64,000 bases of DNA from CF-13 sp036782775 (GTDB lineage Bacteria; Chloroflexota; Dormibacteria; CF-121). This document shows positions 16,548 through 24,289 of this stretch, one piece after another. The first letter of the stretch is position 1, and every line of letters begins with the position of its first letter. The translations under genes were made by a program, and so were the position numbers. Under the pieces are notes generated by a model, which was not told the DNA's origin, did no database searches, and saw only the letters and a list, made by a program, of their open reading frames with translations. Location of the stretch: positions 7,124 to 71,123 of the forward strand of contig DAIPYJ010000009.1 of the NCBI GenBank assembly GCA_036782775.1, in the 5' to 3' direction.

Positions 16548-16576
16548 TTGCTTTTCGGCCTCATTTGTGCTAGTCT
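16548..16576 (+). promoter_or_regulatory. Promoter for a leaderless transcript
   Basis: A -35 element TTGCTT (16548-16553) and -10 element TAGTCT (16571-16576) are separated by exactly 17 bases. The ATG at 16583 begins seven bases after the -10 hexamer, where transcription would start, so the mRNA would have no leader. No SD precedes this ATG, in agreement. Confidence 0.65.
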
Positions 16577-16582
16577 GCCGGC

Positions 16583-17044
16583 ATGGGCGAGATGGCAATA
16601 CTGGTCGAAGGCGCCCCGGGAAGTCGTCCGGTGACCGACTCGAGCACCCTCCCACTGCTCCGTCGAGTCGTCGAAAGCCTGGCCACCATGCGGCCCGGCC
16701 GCTACACCGTTTATCTCGGCAGGCCCGATCCCGCGGCGGTGCGGGCCGACTGGGAGAGTGAAGCGAGCCTGCTACGCAGTGCCCGCCGCGCGGTCGTCAC
16801 CACGCCCGATACGACGCCCTTGCCTCCGGAAGCCGATCGGCGCGATCCCGGTCTCGGCTGGCTCTCCCATACGTGGTTCAGCGCCGTTCTGGGCGACGAC
16901 ACCGCCATGGCGCTCATCTGCCACCCTGACGTCGACCAGCCTGACGAAGCATGGTTGGTCACCGATCCCTCGGCGGTCCGGCGGTTCATCGCGGCCGTCG
17001 AAGGCGAACTGGCTCGACCCGACCCGCAACTCCTCGCCGTGTAG
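16583..17044 (+). CDS. Hypothetical protein, likely leaderless mRNA
   Basis: A 153-residue protein of unknown family beginning MGEMAILVEGAPGSRPV. It has a predicted alpha/beta pattern, a conserved-looking GLGWLSHTWFSAVLGDDTAMA segment (about 93-113, split here only by prose) and a C-terminal EAWLVTDPSAVRRFI. The last part resembles small-ligand sensing domains, but no assignment is safe. Soluble, no signal peptide. The promoter spacing places the transcription start at the ATG. Confidence 0.55.
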   Translation: MGEMAILVEGAPGSRPVTDSSTLPLLRRVVESLATMRPGRYTVYLGRPDPAAVRADWESEASLLRSARRAVVTTPDTTPLPPEADRRDPGLGWLSHTWFSAVLGDDTAMALICHPDVDQPDEAWLVTDPSAVRRFIAAVEGELARPDPQLLAV

Positions 17045-17083
17045 AAATCTCTTAGATCGTTCGCGACAGGAGGAGACGCTGGG

Positions 17084-17566
17084 CTACTCGCGGCGCCAGA
17101 TGACGCCCTGAACATGCAGCGATGCCCCAAGGTTCGACTCGAGAGCAGGACGGAGGGTCCGCATCGCGACTCGGTCAGGAAGCCAAAGGAATTTGACGGT
17201 CCGGCCGTCGTGGAGTGTGATCCGAAGGCGATCCGCGCTTATCCCATAGCGGATGGCAGCGCTTCGCATGAGCCTCCATGGGGCCCAGACATTGGTTTTC
17301 TTTTGACGCACCAACTCGCGGATATCGGCTCCGGTGAAGTCGTGAACGGGGAATTGCTCACGAGCGTCTTTTTCGTACTGGGCGGCACCGGCGAGGTCGC
17401 CTTTCGCGAGGGTCGTTCTGAGGCCAAGGCTGATCCGGAGCAGCCCATCCGAACAAAGCCATAACGTTCCATGGACCCAATCGCGCCACCCGGTCGTGCA
17501 CGATGTAGTCAGGAGCCTGGCGTGCGGCTGATCGGCGACCTGTCCTCCCGAATCTGAAACGGCCAC
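17084..17566 (-). CDS. Hypothetical protein, possible PH-like fold
   Basis: About 160 residues from a GTG at 17566. The sequence alternates predicted strands (GTLWLCSDGLLRISLGL, LRITLHDGRTVKFLWLP) with a C-terminal helix, suggesting a PH/GRAM-like or other small beta-rich domain. This is weak inference. A longer ORF to 17665 would overlap the divergent kinase gene and is disfavoured. No SD is obvious and no family was recognised. Confidence 0.45.
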   Translation of the reverse strand: MAVSDSGGQVADQPHARLLTTSCTTGWRDWVHGTLWLCSDGLLRISLGLRTTLAKGDLAGAAQYEKDAREQFPVHDFTGADIRELVRQKKTNVWAPWRLMRSAAIRYGISADRLRITLHDGRTVKFLWLPDRVAMRTLRPALESNLGASLHVQGVIWRRE

Positions 17567-17621
17567 AGTGATATAGCCCGCGGTCGCTGCTTTGCTTTCA
17601 AATCGGAGAGAATGGCTCCCC

Positions 17622-18548
17622 GTGACCGCTGGCAGCCCGTGGCCGTTGCTGGTCGCCGGCAGCATCGCGCGTGACGATGTCCGAACCCCGAAGGGTGAGA
17701 ACCGGAATGCGCTTGGCGGTTCGGCAACTTACTTCACCCTGGCCGCCCGGCTTTTTGCGCCGGTCTCCGTCGTGGCGACGGCGGGCAATGACTTCATGCC
17801 GGTGTTCGAGAAGGCGATGAACGGCACCGGGGCCGATCTCCGCAGCGTGTCGACCTCGGACCTCCCCACGTATCACTGGCAGGCCGAACACGACTATGAG
17901 ACCGGCACCACGCGGAACGAGCACTCGGATCAGGGCGCCTATCGAACCTTCGAACCGGTGCTCACGCCGGACCAGCGAATCATCCCGATCATCTTCCTCG
18001 GGAGCATGGAGCCACGCCATCAGCTTCGCGTCCTGGACCAATTGGATCGTCCCTGGCTGGTCGCCGGGGACACGATGAAGGAGTACATCTGGCATGCGCC
18101 GGACGCGCTCGCTCCAGTGCTCGAGCGCCTGGACTACCTCTTTCTCAATGCCTCGGAGGCGATCGCCTTGTCAGCCGCCGAGAGGCTCGACGAGGCGACG
18201 GCAATCCTCCGGCATCGGTATCGGTTGCGAGGCCTGATCATCAAAGAGGGCCGGCGTGGGGCGACCCTGTACCGCCAAGACGTCGAGCTGCATCTTCCGG
18301 CCTTGCCGGTCGACCCGCCGACCGACCCCACGGGAGCCGGCGACGCCGTCGCGGCGGGCTTCCTCGGGTGCCTGGCGGAGCGCCAGTCCGAGGATGAAGC
18401 GTCGCTTCGGCTGGCTCTGGCCTACGCGATGGTGATGGCCTCGTACGCCATCGAGGACTTCGGCATCCGCGGCCTGCAACGAGTTTCGCGCCAGGACATC
18501 GAGGCACGCATGACGTCGATGGCCTGGGAGGCGCAACCAGCTTCATGA
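17622..18548 (+). CDS. PfkB-family carbohydrate/nucleoside kinase
   Basis: A ribokinase-fold kinase of about 308 residues that would phosphorylate a sugar or nucleoside with ATP. Motifs: N-terminal LLVAGSIARDDVRTP and NALGGSATYFTLAARLF (substrate-binding GG motif) and the C-terminal signature DPTGAGDAVAAGFLGCL containing the catalytic Asp and anion hole. The substrate cannot be deduced. The start is uncertain: GTG at 17622 gives an N-terminus of normal length, and a TTG at 17592 is possible. The stop overlaps the macrodomain gene start by four bases, indicating an operon. Confidence 0.88.
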   Translation: MTAGSPWPLLVAGSIARDDVRTPKGENRNALGGSATYFTLAARLFAPVSVVATAGNDFMPVFEKAMNGTGADLRSVSTSDLPTYHWQAEHDYETGTTRNEHSDQGAYRTFEPVLTPDQRIIPIIFLGSMEPRHQLRVLDQLDRPWLVAGDTMKEYIWHAPDALAPVLERLDYLFLNASEAIALSAAERLDEATAILRHRYRLRGLIIKEGRRGATLYRQDVELHLPALPVDPPTDPTGAGDAVAAGFLGCLAERQSEDEASLRLALAYAMVMASYAIEDFGIRGLQRVSRQDIEARMTSMAWEAQPAS

Positions 18549-19072
18549 GCTGGCGGATCCACGGCGTGATGATCGAAGTGGTCGAGGGCGATCTCACGAC
18601 GCAGGACGTCGACGCCATCGTCAACGCCGCCAACAACGATCTCCAGCTGGGCGGCGGTGTCGCGGGGGCGATCGCGCGAGCGGGAGGCCCGGAGATTCAA
18701 CGCGAATGTGACCGGATCGGCTCGATTGCGGTCGGCGATGCGGCCATCACCGGTGGCGGGAAGCTCAAGGCACCGCACGTCATTCACGCCGCCAGCATGC
18801 ATTTGGGCGGGCGGACGACGGCGGAGGCCCTGCGCCGGTCCACCCGGCGCAGCCTGGAGATCGCCCGCGAGCACAAGCTGCGCTCGATGGCGTTTCCAGC
18901 GGTGGGTACCGGGATCGCCCGGTTTCCGCTGGAGGAGTGCGCCCGGATCATGATCGAAGAAGTCGTCACGCATGCCAGAGCCGGTACGTCGTTGACCGAG
19001 GTCCGGTTCGTCCTGTTCGGCAAAGAGGCGGACACGGCGTTTCGGCAGGAAGCCGAGCGACAGCTCAGCTGA
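18545..19072 (+). CDS. Macro domain protein (ADP-ribose binding/hydrolysis)
   Basis: A 175-residue single macrodomain, likely binding ADP-ribose or removing it from proteins or O-acetyl-ADP-ribose. MIEVVEGDLTTQDVDAIVNA followed by ANNDLQLGGGVAGAI gives the conserved Asp, NAAN and GGGVAGAI loops. HVIHAASM and MAFPAVGTGIARFP provide the second phosphate-binding loop. It is coupled to the PfkB kinase by a 4-bp overlap (ATGA). Together with the nearby NUDIX enzyme this suggests nucleotide-sugar or ADP-ribose salvage, which is an inference from neighbourhood. Confidence 0.92.
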   Translation: MSWRIHGVMIEVVEGDLTTQDVDAIVNAANNDLQLGGGVAGAIARAGGPEIQRECDRIGSIAVGDAAITGGGKLKAPHVIHAASMHLGGRTTAEALRRSTRRSLEIAREHKLRSMAFPAVGTGIARFPLEECARIMIEEVVTHARAGTSLTEVRFVLFGKEADTAFRQEAERQLS

Positions 19073-20363
19073 AGAGGCGCGGCAGGAAGATCGAGGCGAG
19101 GAAGGCGAGCGTGACAAAGGACAGGAAGATGAGGACGAGGCCGCTATAGAGGTTGAAAAGGGGACTGTTGGCATAGCGCCCCATGATCCGCTTGTCGTTC
19201 GCAAGCAACATCAAGATGGGCAGCAGCAGCGGCAGCATCATGCCGTTGACGATATTGGGCAGGTTGGTGATCAGAACCAGCGGCGCTCCCGGGATCAAGG
19301 CGATCGCGGCACCGATCACGATCATGGTCGTGTAGATGGTTACGAAAGCCGGCGCCTCCCGAAATGACTTGTCGATGCCGCGTTCCCAACCAAACGCTTC
19401 CGTGATGGCATAGGTCGTCGACAGCGGCAGCACGGACGCCGCCATCAGCGAAGCGTTGAGCAGGCCGACGGCAAAGAGCTGCTCAGCGTATTGCCCGGCG
19501 AGCGGTTTTAGCGCCAGCGCGATCTTCGAGAACGCCGAGGGATCACCAGGGTCGACATGGACCTGATGGACAAACACCGTCGCCCCGGTGGCGACGATGA
19601 TGAAAAAGGCAACGACGTTGAGGGCGAGGATGCCCGTATAGGTATCAACCCGCTCCAGGGGAAGCTCGCTTGGATGCAGGCCCTTGTCCGCCACATTTGA
19701 TTGCTGGAAGAAGGCCATCCAGGGCGTGATGGTGGTGCCGACGATGGTGATGAAGATCAGCAGATAGGCGGCGCTGAGATGAAAGGTCGGCACCACCGTA
19801 TGCTTCGCCACCTGGTTCCAGTTCGGGTGCGCCAGGAAGGCGGAGACGATATAGGCGACGAACACCAGGCTGAGCAGCAAGAGAATGCGCTCGACGACCC
19901 GGAACGATCCTCGTAAGACCAGGAACCAGACCACGAAGGCAGCCACCGGAATCGCCAGGTAACGAGCGGCGGTCCCGAACAGCAGCTGTGAGGCACCCGC
20001 GATCCCGGCAAACTCCGCAACCGTGGTCGCGGCATTGGCGATGAAGAGCATGATCATCACCGCCAACGTCGGCGTCACGCCGAAGCGCTCCCGGATCAGG
20101 TCGGAGAGCCCCTTGCCGGTCACCGTCCCCATGCGTGCCACCATCTCTTGAATCGCCGCCAGGCAGACGGCCGTCACGATCAGCAGCCAGAGCAGGTTGT
20201 AACCGAACTGGGAGCCGGCCAGCGCGTAGCCGGTGACGCCGGTTGCATCGTTGTCGACCGTGCCCGTGATCACGCCCGGCCCGATCACCGACAGCAGCAG
20301 GAGCAGGCGCGCCCGGCGACTGCGAAAGAGGGCCATGGGTCGGTCGAGAGAGGCGCGGTCCAT
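19065..20363 (-). CDS. Nramp-family divalent metal transporter
   Basis: A 432-residue membrane protein with about 11 predicted helices, proton-coupled importer of Mn2+/Fe2+ or related ions. TM1 carries GVITGTVDNDATGV, where the usual DPGN metal-binding motif is replaced by DND, as in a distinct Nramp-like branch. Other family regions: ARMGTVTGKGLSDLIRERFG and TTITPWMAFFQQSNVADKG. Selectivity may therefore differ from MntH. It begins eight bases after the MgtE-N/CBS gene ends, and the pair probably works together in metal homeostasis. Its stop overlaps the macrodomain gene convergently. Confidence 0.88.
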   Translation of the reverse strand: MDRASLDRPMALFRSRRARLLLLLSVIGPGVITGTVDNDATGVTGYALAGSQFGYNLLWLLIVTAVCLAAIQEMVARMGTVTGKGLSDLIRERFGVTPTLAVMIMLFIANAATTVAEFAGIAGASQLLFGTAARYLAIPVAAFVVWFLVLRGSFRVVERILLLLSLVFVAYIVSAFLAHPNWNQVAKHTVVPTFHLSAAYLLIFITIVGTTITPWMAFFQQSNVADKGLHPSELPLERVDTYTGILALNVVAFFIIVATGATVFVHQVHVDPGDPSAFSKIALALKPLAGQYAEQLFAVGLLNASLMAASVLPLSTTYAITEAFGWERGIDKSFREAPAFVTIYTTMIVIGAAIALIPGAPLVLITNLPNIVNGMMLPLLLPILMLLANDKRIMGRYANSPLFNLYSGLVLIFLSFVTLAFLASIFLPRLFS

Positions 20364-20371
20364 CGACCGCG

Positions 20372-21625
20372 TTAGAACATTCTTCGCCTGCGCCCGCCAC
20401 CCCTGGCCGGCAGGACGCGTTCCATCACATCATCGACGGTGACGATGCCCTGGATGCGGTTGTGCTGATCGACGACGGGAACCGCAAGCAGGTTGTACTT
20501 CTCCATGATCTCGCCGACATCCCGCGGGCTCGCGTCAAGCCCGACCGAGAGGATGTTCTTGATCATGAAATCGCGGATCATCGTCTCCGGCTTGACCACG
20601 ATCAGATCACGCAGCGAAAGTACGCCGAGCAGGTGTTCCTCTTCATCAACCACGTAGACGTAGTAAATCGATTCGGCATCAGGTTCCAGCTCCCGAAGCC
20701 GGTCGATGGCCCGCGCCGCGGTCAGCGTGTGCTGGATCGCCACGTACTCGGTGGTCATCAGCCCGCCCGCCGTGTCCTCCCGGTAATTGAGGAGCTCTTC
20801 GACATCCTCCGCCTCGTCGTCCTCCATCTTTTGCAGCAGCTGCTGGGCCCGCTCCGGTGGCATGTCGGCCAGCAGGTCGGCCACCTCGTCGGGCGCCATC
20901 GCCTCGAGGATGTCCGAGGCTCGCTCGACGTCGAGGCGCTCGAGGATCGACGCCTGGGTCTGCGGCTCGTCGATCTCTTCGAGGGTCTCGGCCGCCTTTT
21001 CGTCGTCGAGGGCGGCGAAAACCGCGTTGCGATCCTCGGGGCTCAGCTCGTTCACGATGTCGGCGATGTCGGCAGGATGCAGCTTGGCAAGCTTGGTATG
21101 GGCAATCCGCAATTTGACTGAGCTGACGTCGCTCTTGACGGGGTCGACCGCCTCCCAGGAGATCAACTTCTGCGGCCAATCGAGGCCGAACATCGAGGTA
21201 AGGCGGCGCCCCGCGCCTTCCAGGCTCACCCGTCGCGCCAGGCCGCGGCTGCCGATGTCGACGCCGACCAACAGCATGTTCCCGTCGATCTGGGAAAGCT
21301 GCAGGTCGTTGACGCGCACGACGCGCCTGCCGTCCATGTCGACGATCTGCTTGTCGAGCACCTGGCGCGCCAGCCAGAGCTCGGTGTCGGCCCGGCTGTG
21401 CGGCTGCAGCGATGCGGCTTCGACTTTGAGGCTGAGCTCCTTGTTGTCCCAGCTGCGCACGACGGACCAGTCGATCGAACGCAGCTTGCGGTTGCCCTTG
21501 AGGATGACGCCGGTGACGCGAGGGAAGGGCTCCGTCATCACGACGACCAGGTCGCGGACGCGACCCACCCGATGCTGTCGAAGATCGACGACCTCAGCGT
21601 TGAGAAAATCGCTGAGGAAGATCAA
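20372..21625 (-). CDS. PRC-barrel / MgtE N-domain / CBS-pair protein without channel domain
   Basis: A 417-residue soluble protein. N-terminal PRC-barrel-like repeats (VVDLRQHRVGRVRDLVVVM; IVDMDGRRVVRVNDLQLS) precede an MgtE intracellular domain (KLHPADIADIVNELSPEDR, MAPDEVADLLADMPPERA) and two CBS motifs (GLMTTEYVAIQHTLTAARA; LSVGLDASPRDVGEIMEKY). In MgtE this module senses cytosolic Mg2+ and gates the pore, but here the transmembrane domain is absent. The Nramp gene follows directly. A TTG start at 21625 lies right after the fabF stop. It probably regulates the neighbouring transporter. Confidence 0.88.
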   Translation of the reverse strand: MIFLSDFLNAEVVDLRQHRVGRVRDLVVVMTEPFPRVTGVILKGNRKLRSIDWSVVRSWDNKELSLKVEAASLQPHSRADTELWLARQVLDKQIVDMDGRRVVRVNDLQLSQIDGNMLLVGVDIGSRGLARRVSLEGAGRRLTSMFGLDWPQKLISWEAVDPVKSDVSSVKLRIAHTKLAKLHPADIADIVNELSPEDRNAVFAALDDEKAAETLEEIDEPQTQASILERLDVERASDILEAMAPDEVADLLADMPPERAQQLLQKMEDDEAEDVEELLNYREDTAGGLMTTEYVAIQHTLTAARAIDRLRELEPDAESIYYVYVVDEEEHLLGVLSLRDLIVVKPETMIRDFMIKNILSVGLDASPRDVGEIMEKYNLLAVPVVDQHNRIQGIVTVDDVMERVLPARGGGRRRRMF

Positions 21626-21628
21626 ACC

Positions 21629-22876
21629 TCAGCCCCGAAACTGCTTGAACAGCAGCGAAACGTTGTGACCGCCGAATCCAAATGAATTGGATAGTGCGAG
21701 CTTGATGTCGAGTTCGCGAGCGCCCTCGGGAATGTAGTCGAGATCGCACTGCGGATCCGGGTGCTCGAGATTGATGGTCGGCGGTGCGACCCCTTCCGCG
21801 ATCGCCTTGACGCTGATCACCGCTTCCACAGCCCCGGCGGCGCCCAGGAGATGGCCCAGCATCGATTTGGTCGAGCTGATCGGAACCTTGTAGGCGGCAT
21901 CGCCGAAGACATCTTTGAAGGCGAGGGTTTCCGCCACATCACCCAGCTGGGTCGCCGTGCCGTGCGCGTTGATATAGCTCACGTCCGCGGGCGCGATCTT
22001 GGCTTTTTCCAGCGTTCGCTTCATGGCCAGCGCGGCTCCGGCGCCGACCGGGTCTGGGGCGGTGATGTGGCTGGCATCCGCCGTGGCTGCATAGCCGATC
22101 AGCTCGGCGATGATCGGCGCGCCGCGCTTGGCTGCCGACTGCAGTTCCTCGAGGATGAGAATGCCGGCGCCTTCGCCCATGACAAAGCCGTCGCGCTCGA
22201 CATCAAATGGGCAGCTTGCTTTCGCCGGCTCGACCTGGCGTGTGGAGACGGCCCGGCTGGCGCAAAAGGCCGCCAGCGCCAGGGGGGTGACGCAGGCCTC
22301 GCTTCCCCCGGCGATCATCGCCGTCGCGTCGCCCCGGCGAATCGCCTCGAACGCTTCGCCAATCGCGTGCGCACCCGACGAGCACGCGGACACCGTGGAG
22401 TAGTTCGGCCCGCGCACGCCGGTGGCAATCGAGACCTGGCCCGCGCCCATGTCGGCGATCATCCGCGGCACGGTGAAGGGGCTGACACGTGACGGCCCTC
22501 GCTCTCTCAGGATGGTGAGCGCCTCTTCGATCTCCTCGAGGCCACCGATGGCGCTCCCGACGATGACGCCGATCTGGTCACGAGTGGATTCGGAAATCTC
22601 GAGGCCCGATTCCTTCAGCGCCTCGTTGGTCGCGACCATGGCGAACTGGACGAATCGGGACATATGGCGGGCAGCCTTTCGATCGAGTGACGTCTCCGGC
22701 TTGAAATCGACCACCTCGCTCGCGACCTGGCTTGGCGTTGCCGAGGGGTCGAAGGCCTGGATCCGCCGGACGCCGGATTTGCCTGCCTTCACCGCCTCCC
22801 AGGTCTCGCGGGTGTTGTGCCCGAGGGCAGTGATGGAGCCGGTCCCGGTCACGACCACGCGCGTGCCATTTACCAT
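21629..22876 (-). CDS. fabF: 3-oxoacyl-ACP synthase II (KAS II)
   Basis: Condensing enzyme that elongates acyl-ACP with malonyl-ACP. 415 residues from the ATG at 22876 (MVNGTRVVVTGTGSITALG). The catalytic triad is intact: Cys in STVSACSSGAHAIGE, His in YINAHGTATQLGD and His in STKSMLGHLLGAAGAVEA. It overlaps the upstream FabH-like gene by seven bases, so the two are translated together. This is one of three FabF-type proteins in the window (also 25271-26500 and 40194-41468). Distinct chain-length preferences are possible but cannot be read here. Confidence 0.94.
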   Translation of the reverse strand: MVNGTRVVVTGTGSITALGHNTRETWEAVKAGKSGVRRIQAFDPSATPSQVASEVVDFKPETSLDRKAARHMSRFVQFAMVATNEALKESGLEISESTRDQIGVIVGSAIGGLEEIEEALTILRERGPSRVSPFTVPRMIADMGAGQVSIATGVRGPNYSTVSACSSGAHAIGEAFEAIRRGDATAMIAGGSEACVTPLALAAFCASRAVSTRQVEPAKASCPFDVERDGFVMGEGAGILILEELQSAAKRGAPIIAELIGYAATADASHITAPDPVGAGAALAMKRTLEKAKIAPADVSYINAHGTATQLGDVAETLAFKDVFGDAAYKVPISSTKSMLGHLLGAAGAVEAVISVKAIAEGVAPPTINLEHPDPQCDLDYIPEGARELDIKLALSNSFGFGGHNVSLLFKQFRG

Positions 22877-23820
22877 GCCCGAACTCCGGTGTCGCTCCAG
22901 CGAAGGCAGGCTGCCGCCCAGACCGGCCCGCTGCCGCATTCGAGCATCAGCACCGTCATCCCCTGCTTCAACCGCCCGCTTTCGGCCGCATCGTAAAGCG
23001 CGGCCAGCGGCGCGGCCGCAAGCAAGTCTCCGTAGCGCGATGAATCGAGCAGGAGCCGCCCGGCATCGATACCAGCGGCGTTCGCCCAGGAATGCATCGC
23101 ATCGGGAGCGGCCTGATCGGCAAGCACGAGGTCGACATCCGCTAGCCCGAGCCCGGCGCGGCGCAAGCACTGGCTGACGCCGTCGCGTAGACCGTCGAGC
23201 ATGCCGCCGACATCGCCGCCGCCATTGCGGTCGTCGCCGGCGCGCGCACGGGCTGCGCCACCGATGACCGTCGACAGCACGCCGCCATTCCCGGCGGCTG
23301 CCCGCAGGACTGCGGCGCCGGCCGCGCGCCCCCTCACGCGTGATCCCTGCCCAGGCAGGTCGACGAGTTGATTGTCCGAGTCGGCTCCAATCAGCAGAAC
23401 CGCTTTCGAGTCCTCACCAACGTAGCGAATCGCGACATCGAGTGCCGTCAGCAGGCTCGCCTGCGCGGCATAGAGGTCGAAGGCCGCCACCATAGGGAGC
23501 TTGAGCTCCGTCTGTACCAGGCAAGCGGTCGAGGGCCACAGCACATCGGGACTCGCCGTCCCTACCACGATCATCCCGATGTCGCTCGCGTTCGCCCCGG
23601 CCGCATCTAACGCCGCGCGGGCCGCGCCTGCGGCGAGGGAGGCGGTGGTGATGCCATGCTCAGCCTGGACGCGATAGGAGACGCCGCTGACATCGCTTCC
23701 GGTGACCCGCCGGGCGAGCGCCGCCGAGGATGGTGGTCGAGTGACGCCGATCCCAGCAATTGAGCCCAGGGCAGTCTGCGGGCGTGCATGCGCAAGGGAA
23801 GGCATGGAGGCCGAAGTCAC
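22870..23820 (-). CDS. FabH-like thiolase-fold protein lacking the catalytic triad
   Basis: 316 residues with KAS III architecture: ALGSIAGIGVTRP at the start, IGMIVVGTASPDVLWPSTAC and the C-terminal RYGDLLAAAPLAALYDAAES. The catalytic residues are replaced. The Cys of AACSG is Gln120 (DLYAAQASLLTAL), the His of PHQAN is Asp235 (LADQAAPD), and the Asn of RYGNTS is Asp265. It cannot condense acyl-CoA by the known mechanism. Gln at the Cys position recalls KSQ decarboxylases and chain-length factors. It is coupled to fabF (7-bp overlap), suggesting a partner or starter-forming role. GTG start at 23820; ATG at 23805 is possible. Confidence 0.75.
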   Translation of the reverse strand: MTSASMPSLAHARPQTALGSIAGIGVTRPPSSAALARRVTGSDVSGVSYRVQAEHGITTASLAAGAARAALDAAGANASDIGMIVVGTASPDVLWPSTACLVQTELKLPMVAAFDLYAAQASLLTALDVAIRYVGEDSKAVLLIGADSDNQLVDLPGQGSRVRGRAAGAAVLRAAAGNGGVLSTVIGGAARARAGDDRNGGGDVGGMLDGLRDGVSQCLRRAGLGLADVDLVLADQAAPDAMHSWANAAGIDAGRLLLDSSRYGDLLAAAPLAALYDAAESGRLKQGMTVLMLECGSGPVWAAACLRWSDTGVRAW

Positions 23821-24043
23821 GCCTCATTCTAAGACCGCATATTCGCAGTGGTTACGCCGGCAGACTTCGAAGCCCACGACATCGCCAATTGGGAAAATGT
23901 CGAAGGACCTGGCGCGCAGCGGCCCGTAACCAAGTCGGCCATTTCGGGATAGACGATCCGGACCCTAGAGGTTCGCTATTGTATACACCAAAATTCGGGT
24001 TCCTTAGAAATGGAGCCCAATTCCAAGGAGATAGGAGGGAAGG

Positions 24044-24289
24044 ATGTCCGAAGCGAATTTCGACAAGTTCCGCAGCATCATCGCCGAGCAGCTTGGGGTC
24101 GATGTCGAGAAGGTGACGCCGGAAGCCTCCTTCACCGAGGATTTGCAGGCCGACTCCCTCGATCTCGTTGAGCTGATCATGGCCTTCGAGGAGGAATACG
24201 GCATGGAGATCTCCGACGAAGACGCCCAGAAGCTACGCACCGTGGGTGAGGCCTGGAATTACGTGAAAGGAAAGGTTTCTGTCGCCTGA
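24044..24289 (+). CDS. acpP: Acyl carrier protein
   Basis: An 81-residue acidic carrier of growing acyl chains. The phosphopantetheine attachment Ser38 lies in QADSLDLVELIMAFEEEYG, the canonical DSL motif. Helices I-IV are of normal length. The start has two SD-like purine runs (AAGGAGATAGGAGGGAAGG) immediately upstream. It is the first gene of acpP-fabD-fabF on the plus strand and is divergent from the FabH-like/fabF pair, with a 223-bp shared upstream region. Confidence 0.97.
   Translation: MSEANFDKFRSIIAEQLGVDVEKVTPEASFTEDLQADSLDLVELIMAFEEEYGMEISDEDAQKLRTVGEAWNYVKGKVSVA

Noticed and set aside
22470..22500. CACGTG motif as a parS half-site
   Set aside because: Flanking bases do not fit the GTTTCACGTGAAAC palindrome; it lies inside fabF.
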